Shown here piece after piece: positions 19,532 to 27,025 of a stretch of 64,000 bases of DNA (positions within the stretch are counted from its first letter, which is position 1; each line of letters begins with the position of its first letter). The notes beneath the pieces are model-generated. The model saw only the letters and a list, made by a program, of their open reading frames with translations. It was not told the DNA's origin and searched no databases. The stretch spans positions 2,790,001 through 2,854,000 of the forward strand of contig NZ_CP014306.1 in assembly GCF_001557535.2 (NCBI RefSeq). The letters are read 5' to 3'. The stretch comes from Burkholderia sp. PAMC 26561 (GTDB taxonomy: Bacteria > Pseudomonadota > Gammaproteobacteria > Burkholderiales > Burkholderiaceae). Both the position numbers and the translations under genes were made by a program.

Positions 19532-19599
19532 AATGATGGTCATTTTTAACATTCGTTTGATTGAATCCGTTCCCGATTTCTACACTGAGGCCACTCAGT
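19532..19599. promoter_or_regulatory. inverted repeats in the LysR / MFS-nitrilase control region
   Basis: Two short dyads lie in the 118-base divergent gap: AATGA-TGG-TCATT (19532-19544) and ACTGAG-GCCA-CTCAGT (19584-19599). Either could be part of a LysR operator; both are short enough to arise by chance. Confidence 0.35.
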
Positions 19600-19628
19600 C
19601 ATGCAACTGCAATTTTCGGGAGTTCGGG

Positions 19629-20951
19629 ATGAAACAGATAACGATGGATAGCACGCTGGCCACCCAAGCGGTAGCCGAACAAGGTGTCGACCTACGCAAG
19701 CGGGCGATTGCGGTCGGCATCGGCAATTTCATGGAGTGGTTTGATTTCGCGATCTACGGCTACTTCGCGGCGATTATCGGCAGGACCTTCTTTCCATTGG
19801 CAGCGCCGGGCGTCTCGCTGCTCTCGTCCCTTGCGGTGTTCGCCGTGGGTTTTCTGGCGCGACCGTTCGGTGCGCTTGTGCTCGGACCGCTCGGCGACCG
19901 GCTTGGACGGCGTGCAGTGTTGATCATCACGGTTTTCGGGATGGGTTTGTCGACTACGCTGATCGGCCTGTTGCCGGGCTACGCCACGCTCGGTCTTGCC
20001 GCGCCCGCGCTGCTGGTGCTGCTGCGCTTCGTGCAGGGGATGATGGTCGGCGGCGAATGGTCGAGCGCGGGCATCTACATGGTCGAAAGTGCGCCCCGCA
20101 ACCGGCGTGCGACGGCTGCTAGCGTCATCACGGGAACGGCCGGCGCGGCGTTCCTGTGCGGCACGTTTATCGCTGCCGTGATCTCGGTGTCGCTGCCGGA
20201 GGCCGCCGTGGCGTCGTGGGGATGGCGCATGCCCTTCGTCGCGTCCGTCTTCATGACGGCGGTGGCGATCTACATCCGCAGACGCCTGGGCGACACGCCG
20301 GTGTACGAAGAAGTGCAACGCCAACGCGCGAGCCACGCAACCGCGCCACCGGCGCGCGGCGAATACGCGAAAGCCATGGTGATGACGCTCGCGTTCTCGG
20401 CACTCTTCGGCGTGTCGCTCTACTACTTCATCACATACGCCAACAACCATCTGACGCAGACGGTCGGATTGCCAAAGTCCACGTCCCTCTGGCTATGCAG
20501 CATCTCACTGGTCCTGTACACGATTTTCCAGCCCTTGGTGGGACGACTGTCCGACCACATCGGACGACGCACGATGGTGCTCGCGTCGGCGCTCGGTCTT
20601 ACCGTACTGGCCTATCCAATCTTCTTGCTCCTCAACACCGGCAATGTTGCGGCGATTCTCGTGGGTCTGGTCGTGCTCGCCGCCCTCGTTGCCGTGACGG
20701 CGGTCATGGATGTGGTGTTGCTCGTGGAGGTGTTTCCCGCCTCGATCCGTTCGACAGGCGCTGCACTCGGTCACAACATTGCGCTGGCGGTGCTCGCCGG
20801 ACCGGGACCGTTCATAGCCACTGCGTTGATCCAGTTCACTCACAACCCGAACATTCCCGCGTGGTATCTCGCCGGGGTCTCGCTGCTCTGTTTCATCGTC
20901 CTGTACTTCACCTTGCCGGAAACGAGAGACAGGGACATCGTACGTGGTTAA
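19629..20951 (+). CDS. MFS transporter, metabolite:H+ symporter (MHS) family
   Basis: A 440-residue, 12-helix major facilitator carrier. The start of the hydrophobic region, GNFMEWFDFAIYGYFAAIIG, and the motif GDRLGRR after helix 2 are characteristic of the MHS family (ProP, KgtP, citrate and shikimate carriers). ATG 19629 is used; ATG 19644 is an alternative. It is followed 39 bases later by a nitrilase, so the likely substrate is a nitrile, its carboxylic acid product, or a related zwitterion. Confidence 0.9.
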   Translation: MKQITMDSTLATQAVAEQGVDLRKRAIAVGIGNFMEWFDFAIYGYFAAIIGRTFFPLAAPGVSLLSSLAVFAVGFLARPFGALVLGPLGDRLGRRAVLIITVFGMGLSTTLIGLLPGYATLGLAAPALLVLLRFVQGMMVGGEWSSAGIYMVESAPRNRRATAASVITGTAGAAFLCGTFIAAVISVSLPEAAVASWGWRMPFVASVFMTAVAIYIRRRLGDTPVYEEVQRQRASHATAPPARGEYAKAMVMTLAFSALFGVSLYYFITYANNHLTQTVGLPKSTSLWLCSISLVLYTIFQPLVGRLSDHIGRRTMVLASALGLTVLAYPIFLLLNTGNVAAILVGLVVLAALVAVTAVMDVVLLVEVFPASIRSTGAALGHNIALAVLAGPGPFIATALIQFTHNPNIPAWYLAGVSLLCFIVLYFTLPETRDRDIVRG

Positions 20952-20990
20952 ACATGCGATTCAAATTCAATTCAAGCCGGAGTGTTTGTC

Positions 20991-21923
20991 ATGTTCAAAG
21001 CTGCTGTAGTCCAGGCTTCGTCGGTTCCTTTCGAGCCGATGAAGAGCGCCGAAAAAGCCGCCAATCTGATTCGCAACGCTGCTCGCGAAGGCGCGACGCT
21101 CGCCGTGTTTCCAGAGGCATTTCTCGGTGGCTATCCGAAGGGTGCGTCGTTCGGCACCGTGGTCGGCAAGCGTACCGAAGCGGGCCGCTCGCATTTTCTC
21201 AGCTACATGGAAGGCGCGGTGACGCTCGACGGTCCCGAGCTTGCGCTGGTCGCCGAGGTCGCGACAGAGACGGGCGTGCACGTGGTGATTGGCGTGATCG
21301 AGCGCTTGGGACGCACGCTGTACTGCACGGGGGTGACGCTCGTGCCGGGCAAAGGCGTCGCGGGCTACCATCGCAAGCTTATGCCGACGGGACAGGAGCG
21401 CATCATCTGGGGTTTCGGTGACGGCTCTACAATTGCGCCGGTCGATACGCCGCTCGGCAGTATTGGCACCGTCATATGCTGGGAGAACTACATGCCGGCC
21501 CTCCGGCAGGCTATGTATGCGCAAGGCACGGAGTTGTATTGCGCGCCGACCGCCGACGATCGCGCGACCTGGGCGCCGTCGATGGTGCACATCGCCCTTG
21601 AGGGCCGCGTGCATGTGTTGAGTGCGTGCCAGGCCATCCGGCTGGGCAAATACCCGCCGTTTTATCGCGAAGACTTTTGTATGGAGGCGGGCGTCGACGA
21701 TTTCATCATGCGCGGCGGCAGCATGATCGTCGATCCGCTCGGCAAGGTGCTTGCCGGACCCGTGTTCGACACAGAGACGATTCTTTACGCGGATATCGAT
21801 ACCGCTATCGGCCGCGCCAGCAATCTCGACTTCGATGTGGCCGGCCACTACTCGCGGCCGGAAGTGTTCCATCTGTCGGTCAATACCGCGCCGATGCCGC
21901 CGGTGACATTCGCGCCGAAGTAA
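20991..21923 (+). CDS. Nitrilase
   Basis: A 310-residue member of the carbon-nitrogen hydrolase superfamily, branch 1, that converts a nitrile to carboxylic acid and ammonia. The catalytic triad is complete: Glu42 (FPEAFLGGYP), Lys129 (YHRKLMPTGQER) and Cys163 (VICWENYMP). CWENYMP and YHRKLMPT mark true nitrilases rather than amidases. The start ATG 20991 has GGAG eight bases upstream; the GTG at 20982 is too close to that site. It pairs with the upstream MFS carrier and the divergent LysR gene. Arylaceto- versus aliphatic nitrile preference cannot be told. Confidence 0.92.
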   Translation: MFKAAVVQASSVPFEPMKSAEKAANLIRNAAREGATLAVFPEAFLGGYPKGASFGTVVGKRTEAGRSHFLSYMEGAVTLDGPELALVAEVATETGVHVVIGVIERLGRTLYCTGVTLVPGKGVAGYHRKLMPTGQERIIWGFGDGSTIAPVDTPLGSIGTVICWENYMPALRQAMYAQGTELYCAPTADDRATWAPSMVHIALEGRVHVLSACQAIRLGKYPPFYREDFCMEAGVDDFIMRGGSMIVDPLGKVLAGPVFDTETILYADIDTAIGRASNLDFDVAGHYSRPEVFHLSVNTAPMPPVTFAPK

Positions 21924-21945
21924 TCCACATCGAATCTTGAACAGC

Positions 21946-21976
21946 CGCAAAAAAGCCCAGGCGCTGGCTCTGGGCA
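21946..21976 (-). terminator. terminator for the DUF4148 gene
   Basis: On the minus strand GCCCAG...CTGGGC (21955-21975) is followed by TTTTTTG. It lies downstream of the DUF4148 gene and also just after the convergent nitrilase. Confidence 0.7.
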
Positions 21977-22021
21977 AGTCCACCAGGTTGCAGACCGGTG
22001 GAGGAGGTTCTTTAAAAGCAA

Positions 22022-22054
22022 GCTGACCGCTTATCGAAGTCGATAGCGGTCAGC
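22022..22054. repeat. long inverted repeat (hairpin)
   Basis: The 10-bp arms GCTGACCGCT and AGCGGTCAGC (22022-22031, 22045-22054) are extended inward by TATCG/CGATA, giving an almost continuous stem of about 14 bp with one bulged T. There is no T run on either side, so it is not a standard terminator; it may stabilise the 3' end of the DUF4148 transcript. Confidence 0.6.
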
Positions 22055-22091
22055 GTTCCATGGGGGCCGCAGCTACTACTGCCAGGTCGGC

Positions 22092-22406
22092 TTAGTGACC
22101 GAAATAGACCGGCTTGACTCCGTTCGCTGTGCCCGTAAATGCCGGTGCGTGATAGGCACCCGATGCTGAAGAGGTATCCGCAACGCCACCGTAACTGGCT
22201 TGGTCATTCCGAGCTGCGATCTTCGCGTCGGCCGCCTGAATCTCTGCCGGATACGTCGTACGGTCCGTCGTCGGGTTGTAACCGGCCCGTTCGACCTGAA
22301 CGAGCTGCGCCTTCACATCAGCGCGAGTCAGCGGTTGACTTTGAGCGAATGCGGAGAGAGCAGGGACAGCCAGCGCAGCTGCAACGATGATGGTTGAAAG
22401 TTTCAT
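22092..22406 (-). CDS. DUF4148 domain secreted protein
   Basis: A 104-residue protein from ATG 22406, preceded by a strong GGAGGTAAG site. A clear signal peptide (MKLSTIIVAAALAVPALSAFAQ) precedes the DUF4148 core, with the LTRADVKAQLVQVERAGYNP signature and a disordered tail. DUF4148 proteins are abundant in Burkholderia and relatives, are periplasmic or secreted, and have no known function. It is a monocistronic unit. Confidence 0.88.
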   Translation of the reverse strand: MKLSTIIVAAALAVPALSAFAQSQPLTRADVKAQLVQVERAGYNPTTDRTTYPAEIQAADAKIAARNDQASYGGVADTSSASGAYHAPAFTGTANGVKPVYFGH

Positions 22407-22755
22407 GATGCTTACCTCCAGATCTTGTTTTCGCGCAAACACCCGTTTGCGTTTCAGTGAATTCAGTATAGGTAAGCGCACGCTTAATATTCATGTCAGA
22501 AAAGACAAAGCATTATTGCGGCGTTTGCGATAACGGCTGGACGACAATCGAACTCCGTTTTCCAAACAGCCGACTACGTCATTAATATTGTGCAATTCGG
22601 AATTATTAATTGCGCATATCGATAAAATCAAAGTTGGTTAATCAGACGATTCTATTTCCCGCACCAAATGGAAGCGAAAACGAAACCGCCTCCGCTGCCA
22701 TTCGAAAACATAATGTAATTACATTTGAAGGAAGCGTAATGCCGCCCGAGGGGTT

Positions 22756-22784
22756 TTGACTTTTTCATAAAGCTGTACTAGATT
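22756..22784 (+). promoter_or_regulatory. sigma70-type promoter
   Basis: TTGACT (22756-22761) and TAGATT (22779-22784) are separated by exactly 17 bases. Transcription would start near 22791, about 250 bases before the porin and 50 bases before the hairpin. Confidence 0.5.
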
Positions 22785-22790
22785 AAAAGC

Positions 22791-22875
22791 AACTCGCGTC
22801 TTCCACGAAAGTTGTTGCCAAACATTTTCAGTGCGAGTTAGAGACCGTAAGCGGGCTTACGGTCTCGCCCTTAAA
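22791..22875 (+). ncRNA. candidate small RNA or porin leader with perfect hairpin
   Basis: GAGACCGTAAG (22841-22851) and CTTACGGTCTC (22856-22866) form an 11-bp stem with a CGGG tetraloop, about 50 bases after the predicted start. No T run follows, so a factor-independent end here is doubtful. I cannot assign it to a known RNA family. Confidence 0.25.
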
Positions 22876-23042
22876 CTGCCCATCCTGCATTCATTTGCCG
22901 ATGGGCATCTTTCGTTTATTAATCAGCGACTTCGATTGACTTGATCAAGTTGCAAAAGGGCAACAGCTTTAATTACTCGTTTTTTTAAGATGTATGCTCT
23001 GCGCTGATTCGCTTCCTGATTTTTTATCGCGTGGAGAACAGA

Positions 23043-24197
23043 ATGAAAAAGATCGCTTTAAGTGCGCTTTCGTTGACGCTGTTCGGAATGACCGGCGCCG
23101 CCTATGCTCAATCCAGTGTCACACTATACGGCACTATCGATGCAGGTGTCGGTTACGTTAAAACCAGTTCGGGCGCTCGCTGGGGGTTCATTGATGGCAC
23201 GCTTTCTGGCGATCGCTGGGGCTTGAAGGGATCTGAAGATCTCGGCGGTGGATTGAAAGCAATCTTCGATTTGGAAAATGGCTTCGACATTGCCAATGGC
23301 ACGCTTGGACAGGGAGGCAAGGAGTTCGGGCGGCAAGCGTTCGTCGGGTTGACCGGGGATTCCTGGGGTACTGCCACGATCGGCCGCCAGTACGATCCGC
23401 TCGTCGACATGGTCCAGCCAATCACCGAAGACAACTACTTTGGCAGCGCCTTCGCGACGCCGGGCGACGTCGACAACTACGACAACAGCTTGCGCGTGTC
23501 CAATGCGCTCAAGTACGTCTCGCCGAATTTTGCCGGGCTGCAGTTTGAAGGCCTGTATGCGTTCAGCGGTCTTGCCGGTCGCACGGGTCAGGGTTACACG
23601 TACAGCGGTGCGGTCACGTACAACAACGGCCCGCTCGGCATCGCCGGAGGTTACTTCCTCGCGACCAATCCGAACCCGACCGCCGGCGCCTTCCGCGACG
23701 GTTGGGATCCGACCTCGTCGTCGGACGCGATTTTCGACGGCGCCATCAATACGGGCTACGCTACCGCCAAATCGCTCGGCATCGCGCGCGGTGCGATCCA
23801 GTACGCCATCGGGTCGTTCACGGTGGGCGCGTCGTACAGCAATGCGCAATACAAAAACGACGGCGCGTCGACGTTTGCCAGCACCGAGAAATTCAATATT
23901 GGCAGCGCGTTCGTGAACTATCAGATGACGCCGGCCATGCTGCTTGGCGCGGGCTACACGTACACGAAGGCGAGCGGCGATACGTCGGCCAAGTACCATC
24001 AGGCGAGCCTGGGCGCCGACTACTCAGTCTCGAAGCGCACGGACTTCTACGCCGTGGCCGCCTATCAGCATGCGAGCGGCACGCAGCTCAATCCGGACGG
24101 CACGACGCAGAACGCACAAGCATCGATTGGCTCCTACGGTTTCAACGGCACAGCCAGCCAGGAACTCGTGATCCTGGGTATGCGCCACAAGTTCTGA
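23043..24197 (+). CDS. Gram-negative porin (Burkholderia OmpC-like)
   Basis: A 384-residue outer-membrane trimeric porin. The signal peptide (MKKIALSALSLTLFGMTGAAYAQ) is followed by SSVTLYGTIDAGVGYV, the classic first strand of beta-proteobacterial porins. The gene has DRWGLKGSEDLGGGLKAIFDLENGF in pieces and a C-terminal strand ending in the terminal Phe of GMRHKF, which the BAM machine recognises. ATG 23043 has GGAG upstream; the GTG at 23031 is disregarded. It is a general diffusion channel for small solutes. It is a single-gene unit with a long AT-rich control region. Confidence 0.95.
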   Translation: MKKIALSALSLTLFGMTGAAYAQSSVTLYGTIDAGVGYVKTSSGARWGFIDGTLSGDRWGLKGSEDLGGGLKAIFDLENGFDIANGTLGQGGKEFGRQAFVGLTGDSWGTATIGRQYDPLVDMVQPITEDNYFGSAFATPGDVDNYDNSLRVSNALKYVSPNFAGLQFEGLYAFSGLAGRTGQGYTYSGAVTYNNGPLGIAGGYFLATNPNPTAGAFRDGWDPTSSSDAIFDGAINTGYATAKSLGIARGAIQYAIGSFTVGASYSNAQYKNDGASTFASTEKFNIGSAFVNYQMTPAMLLGAGYTYTKASGDTSAKYHQASLGADYSVSKRTDFYAVAAYQHASGTQLNPDGTTQNAQASIGSYGFNGTASQELVILGMRHKF

Positions 24198-24747
24198 TAC
24201 GCGCGGCTCCCGAAGGCGACGGTTTTCGTACTTGAGTGACGCGCTCGAGCTTGGCGAACGCCGTCGCCATTGCACTGGCCGATCTGGATTCGCGACGGTT
24301 GCGCCGCCGCTTATGGCTACTGTGGCCGCCACTGCCGCCACGCCGTTCCTGCGGCGCGCCGTGAATCTCCGGGTCTTCGTCTAGACGCATGTCAACTGCC
24401 ATGGAACACTGACTTGTTCTGAAGGCATTCACTCGTGCTACAGCGCACAAATCAGACTTCTGCATGACTATGTATTCGCAGAGGGTTTCCGCGATGACAT
24501 GGCGTCGTCTTGTTGGGTCGCTCAAGGGTCGCTCAAGGGTCGCCACCTGCGTCTGCAGAAGAGAATGCCTGGTGACCTGATGAGGACCATTGCAGAGAAT
24601 TCAATCGTTTGCTTGCGGCTCCGGTTTCTTACGACCCTGTGCAGCAAAAATTAATTCATCAGATAATGAAATACGCTCTTGGCTCCAAGACCTTGGACGA
24701 AGGCAGGACTTCCTTCTCATAGATGGTACGGAGCTCTCGCGATCTTC
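24198..24747. other. 550-base region without a confident gene
   Basis: Between the porin and the next MFS gene. A minus-strand frame (24142-24546) overlaps the porin end and encodes an Arg/Ser-rich sequence without recognisable features; I do not call it. An 11-bp tandem repeat, GGGTCGCTCAA, occurs about 2.7 times at 24515-24544. Confidence 0.5.
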
Positions 24748-25947
24748 ATGTCAGATATCAACGAACATTGGCAGCGCAATCTCATCGTGTGTCTTCTGGG
24801 GTCGTTCTCGACCATCTTCGCCATGACGTTGATGCTGCCGTTCTTGCCTATCTATGTGGAACAGCTTGGCGTGCGCGGGCATGCAGCGATCGTGCAATGG
24901 TCGGGAGTCGCCTATAGCGCCACGTTCATGACTGCCGGGCTGGTAGCGCCGTTATGGGGATATCTCGGCGACCGCTATGGACGCAAGCCAATGCTTGTGC
25001 GCGCGAGCTTCGGCATGGCGATTGTCATGTCGCTGATTGGATTTTCGACCAATGTCTGGCAGCTTGTCGGGTTGCGCCTGCTTGCGGGTATTGCCGGCGG
25101 ATACTCTTCTGGCGCCACGATCCTTGTCGCCACGCAAACGCCGCGCGATCGCTCGGCATGGGCGCTTGGCATGCTGTCGTCCGGCGTCATGGCGGGCAAT
25201 CTGCTTGGACCGTTGGTGGGTGGGTCGCTGCCGCCGTTGATCGGCATCCGCGCAACGTTCTGGTGCGCAGGCGCCATGATTTTTATCGCTTTTCTTGCGA
25301 CGGTGTTTCTGGTCAAGGAAGCGCCCCGGCAGCCTCGGGGAAACGAACCGAAACCAAAACGCGGTTGGTCTGAAATTTCTGCGAAGACTGTGGTTATCGC
25401 CATGCTCGCGACATCACTGTTGCTGATGTTCGCCAACATGTCGATCGAGCCGATCATCACCGTTTATGTGGGCACGTTGGTCAGGGACCCGAAGCAGGTA
25501 ACGATGTTCGCGGGACTCGCGATGTCCGCGGCCGCGTCGGGCAGCATTTTGTCGGCATCGCGGCTGGGGAAGCTGGCGGACCGCATCGGATATTCCACCG
25601 TTATCGTGTTCGCACTGGTCATGGCGGCGCTCCTCATGATTCCGCAGGCGTTCGTCAATTCGGGCTGGCAACTGATCGGCTTGAGATTTTTGATGGGGCT
25701 TGCGCTGGGCGGCCTGATGCCTTGTGTCATCGCCGCAATCCGGCGCTGCGTACCGGACCACATGGCGGGAACCGTTTTGGGGTATTGCGTCTCCGCGCAG
25801 TTCGCGGGACAAGTCGCGGGGCCGTTGATGGGCGGATTCGTCGGCGGTCATGTTGGTATGCGTGCGGTGTTCCTCGGAACGTCCGTGCTACTTTCACTGG
25901 GCGCCGTATTCAACTGGCGCGTGGCCCGACGCGCATCCTCTATGTAG
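24748..25947 (+). CDS. MFS multidrug efflux transporter (MdtG/TetA-like)
   Basis: A 399-residue drug:H+ antiporter-type carrier with 12 predicted helices. After helix 1 (FSTIFAMTLMLPFLPIYVEQLG), motif A appears as GYLGDRYGRKPML, and motif C-like GPLVGGSLPP follows in helix 5. ATG 24748 (MSDINEHW) matches relatives; the frame extends to 24679 without support. It lies 168 bases before a nitroreductase in the same direction. Export of toxic compounds is a family-level guess. Confidence 0.85.
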   Translation: MSDINEHWQRNLIVCLLGSFSTIFAMTLMLPFLPIYVEQLGVRGHAAIVQWSGVAYSATFMTAGLVAPLWGYLGDRYGRKPMLVRASFGMAIVMSLIGFSTNVWQLVGLRLLAGIAGGYSSGATILVATQTPRDRSAWALGMLSSGVMAGNLLGPLVGGSLPPLIGIRATFWCAGAMIFIAFLATVFLVKEAPRQPRGNEPKPKRGWSEISAKTVVIAMLATSLLLMFANMSIEPIITVYVGTLVRDPKQVTMFAGLAMSAAASGSILSASRLGKLADRIGYSTVIVFALVMAALLMIPQAFVNSGWQLIGLRFLMGLALGGLMPCVIAAIRRCVPDHMAGTVLGYCVSAQFAGQVAGPLMGGFVGGHVGMRAVFLGTSVLLSLGAVFNWRVARRASSM

Positions 25948-26115
25948 CACGTCACGCTTTCCAGTGGCTGTCCTGGGCATGTTTCAGTCTTGATATCGTG
26001 GACGGCAGCGTTGCGCCTCGTTCAAAGCGCCTTCGCATGGCTCCGGTCGCCGGTCGACAAGTAACGATGGTCATCCTGGAAAAATGGCGTGGCCATTCGC
26101 CTGAAAGGAGAAATG

Positions 26116-26823
26116 ATGGAAGTGAATCAGCAAAAATTATCGGTGGACTCGGCCGGGACGGTAGATGAGGCGCTGCTGACGCGACGCTCGGTGCGTGCAT
26201 TTCTGAATAAAGAGGTGGAGCGTGAGCAGATTGAAGACGTCTTGCGCCTGGCATCTCACGCACCCAGCGGATCGAATTTCCAGCCGTGGCATGTGTATGT
26301 CGCGACGGGCGAGACACTGGCCAGGCTGACGCATGCAATGCAGGGGGCCTATCTTTCCAACAATGGCGACGTCATGCGGGAGTACGATTTCTACATGAAC
26401 CCGATAGAAGAGCCGTACCTCAGTCGTCGTCGCGCATGTGGCTGGGGGCTTTATGCAACACTTGGCATTGAACGGCACGAAAAAGACAGGCTGGCCGCGC
26501 AACGGGCCCGTAACTTCGTTTTCTTCGATGCGCCAGTCGGCATGATTTTTACTATCGACAGGCGCATGGCGTCAGGGAGTTATATCGATTACGGCATGTT
26601 CCTTCAGAGTATCGCATTGGCTGCGCGCGCACGAGGCCTTCACACGTGCGCCCAGGCTTCCATAGCCGAGGTACCGCAAATTGTGTGTGAGCACCTCAAC
26701 GTCCCGCCTGATGAGATGGTCTTGTGCGGAATGGCGCTAGGTTATGCCGACCCTGACGCAGTAGTGAACGAATTCAGCCCCAAGCGACAAGATGTCGAGG
26801 CCTTCACGCGTTTTTTCAACTAG
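26116..26823 (+). CDS. Nitroreductase family flavoprotein
   Basis: A 235-residue FMN-dependent oxidoreductase of the NfsB/FRase I-like family. It has the N-terminal FMN motif TRRSVRAFL and APSGSNFQPW, the mid-chain IGMIFTID-type strand, and a C-terminal GYADPDAVVNEF loop. It would reduce nitroaromatics, quinones or enones with NAD(P)H. AAAGGAG lies at 26105-26110; ATG 26113 and 26116 are adjacent, and I prefer 26116 on spacing. Confidence 0.88.
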   Translation: MEVNQQKLSVDSAGTVDEALLTRRSVRAFLNKEVEREQIEDVLRLASHAPSGSNFQPWHVYVATGETLARLTHAMQGAYLSNNGDVMREYDFYMNPIEEPYLSRRRACGWGLYATLGIERHEKDRLAAQRARNFVFFDAPVGMIFTIDRRMASGSYIDYGMFLQSIALAARARGLHTCAQASIAEVPQIVCEHLNVPPDEMVLCGMALGYADPDAVVNEFSPKRQDVEAFTRFFN

Positions 26824-26851
26824 CGGGCTGCGATCAGGCAATACCCACTTG

Positions 26852-26888
26852 CGTCTCGCAGCCATTCGATGCGGGAAGCAAAACTCTC
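26852..26888 (-). pseudogene. relic of a CheB-type gene 3' end
   Basis: On the minus strand the sequence reads VLLPASNG and continues past where a stop would be. It matches the last codons and downstream bases of the orphan CheB gene at 49773 (31 of 37 bases identical in my hand alignment). The rest of that gene is absent here, so this is probably a leftover of a paralogue. Confidence 0.4.
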
Positions 26889-27025
26889 TCGACAGTCAAG
26901 CGGCTGCCGCGGTTATCTAGTGTGGCCGCCGAACTCAAGATTGCGCTCAAAAATGCCGTAATTACGATCGAAAGCCATAAAGTAGTGGCGACGTACAAAA
27001 AATATCCTGAGAGAGGTAGTACCCC

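Larger units (their letters stand above)
22407..23042 (+). other. AT-rich intergenic region before the porin
   Basis: About 636 bases, markedly more AT-rich than the surroundings, hold no convincing ORF. Contents: a good sigma70-type promoter (22756-22784), a perfect hairpin (22841-22866) and a 12-bp palindrome ACTTGATCAAGT (22939-22950) about 90 bases before the porin. The region is either a long regulated porin leader or contains a small RNA gene. Confidence 0.6.

Noticed and set aside
22841..22866. Hairpin called as a Rho-independent terminator
   Set aside because: The stem is strong but neither strand has a T run after it.
24142..24546. 134-residue minus-strand frame after the porin
   Set aside because: It overlaps the porin 3' end, is Arg/Ser-rich and low in complexity, and has no ribosome site; probably not coding.
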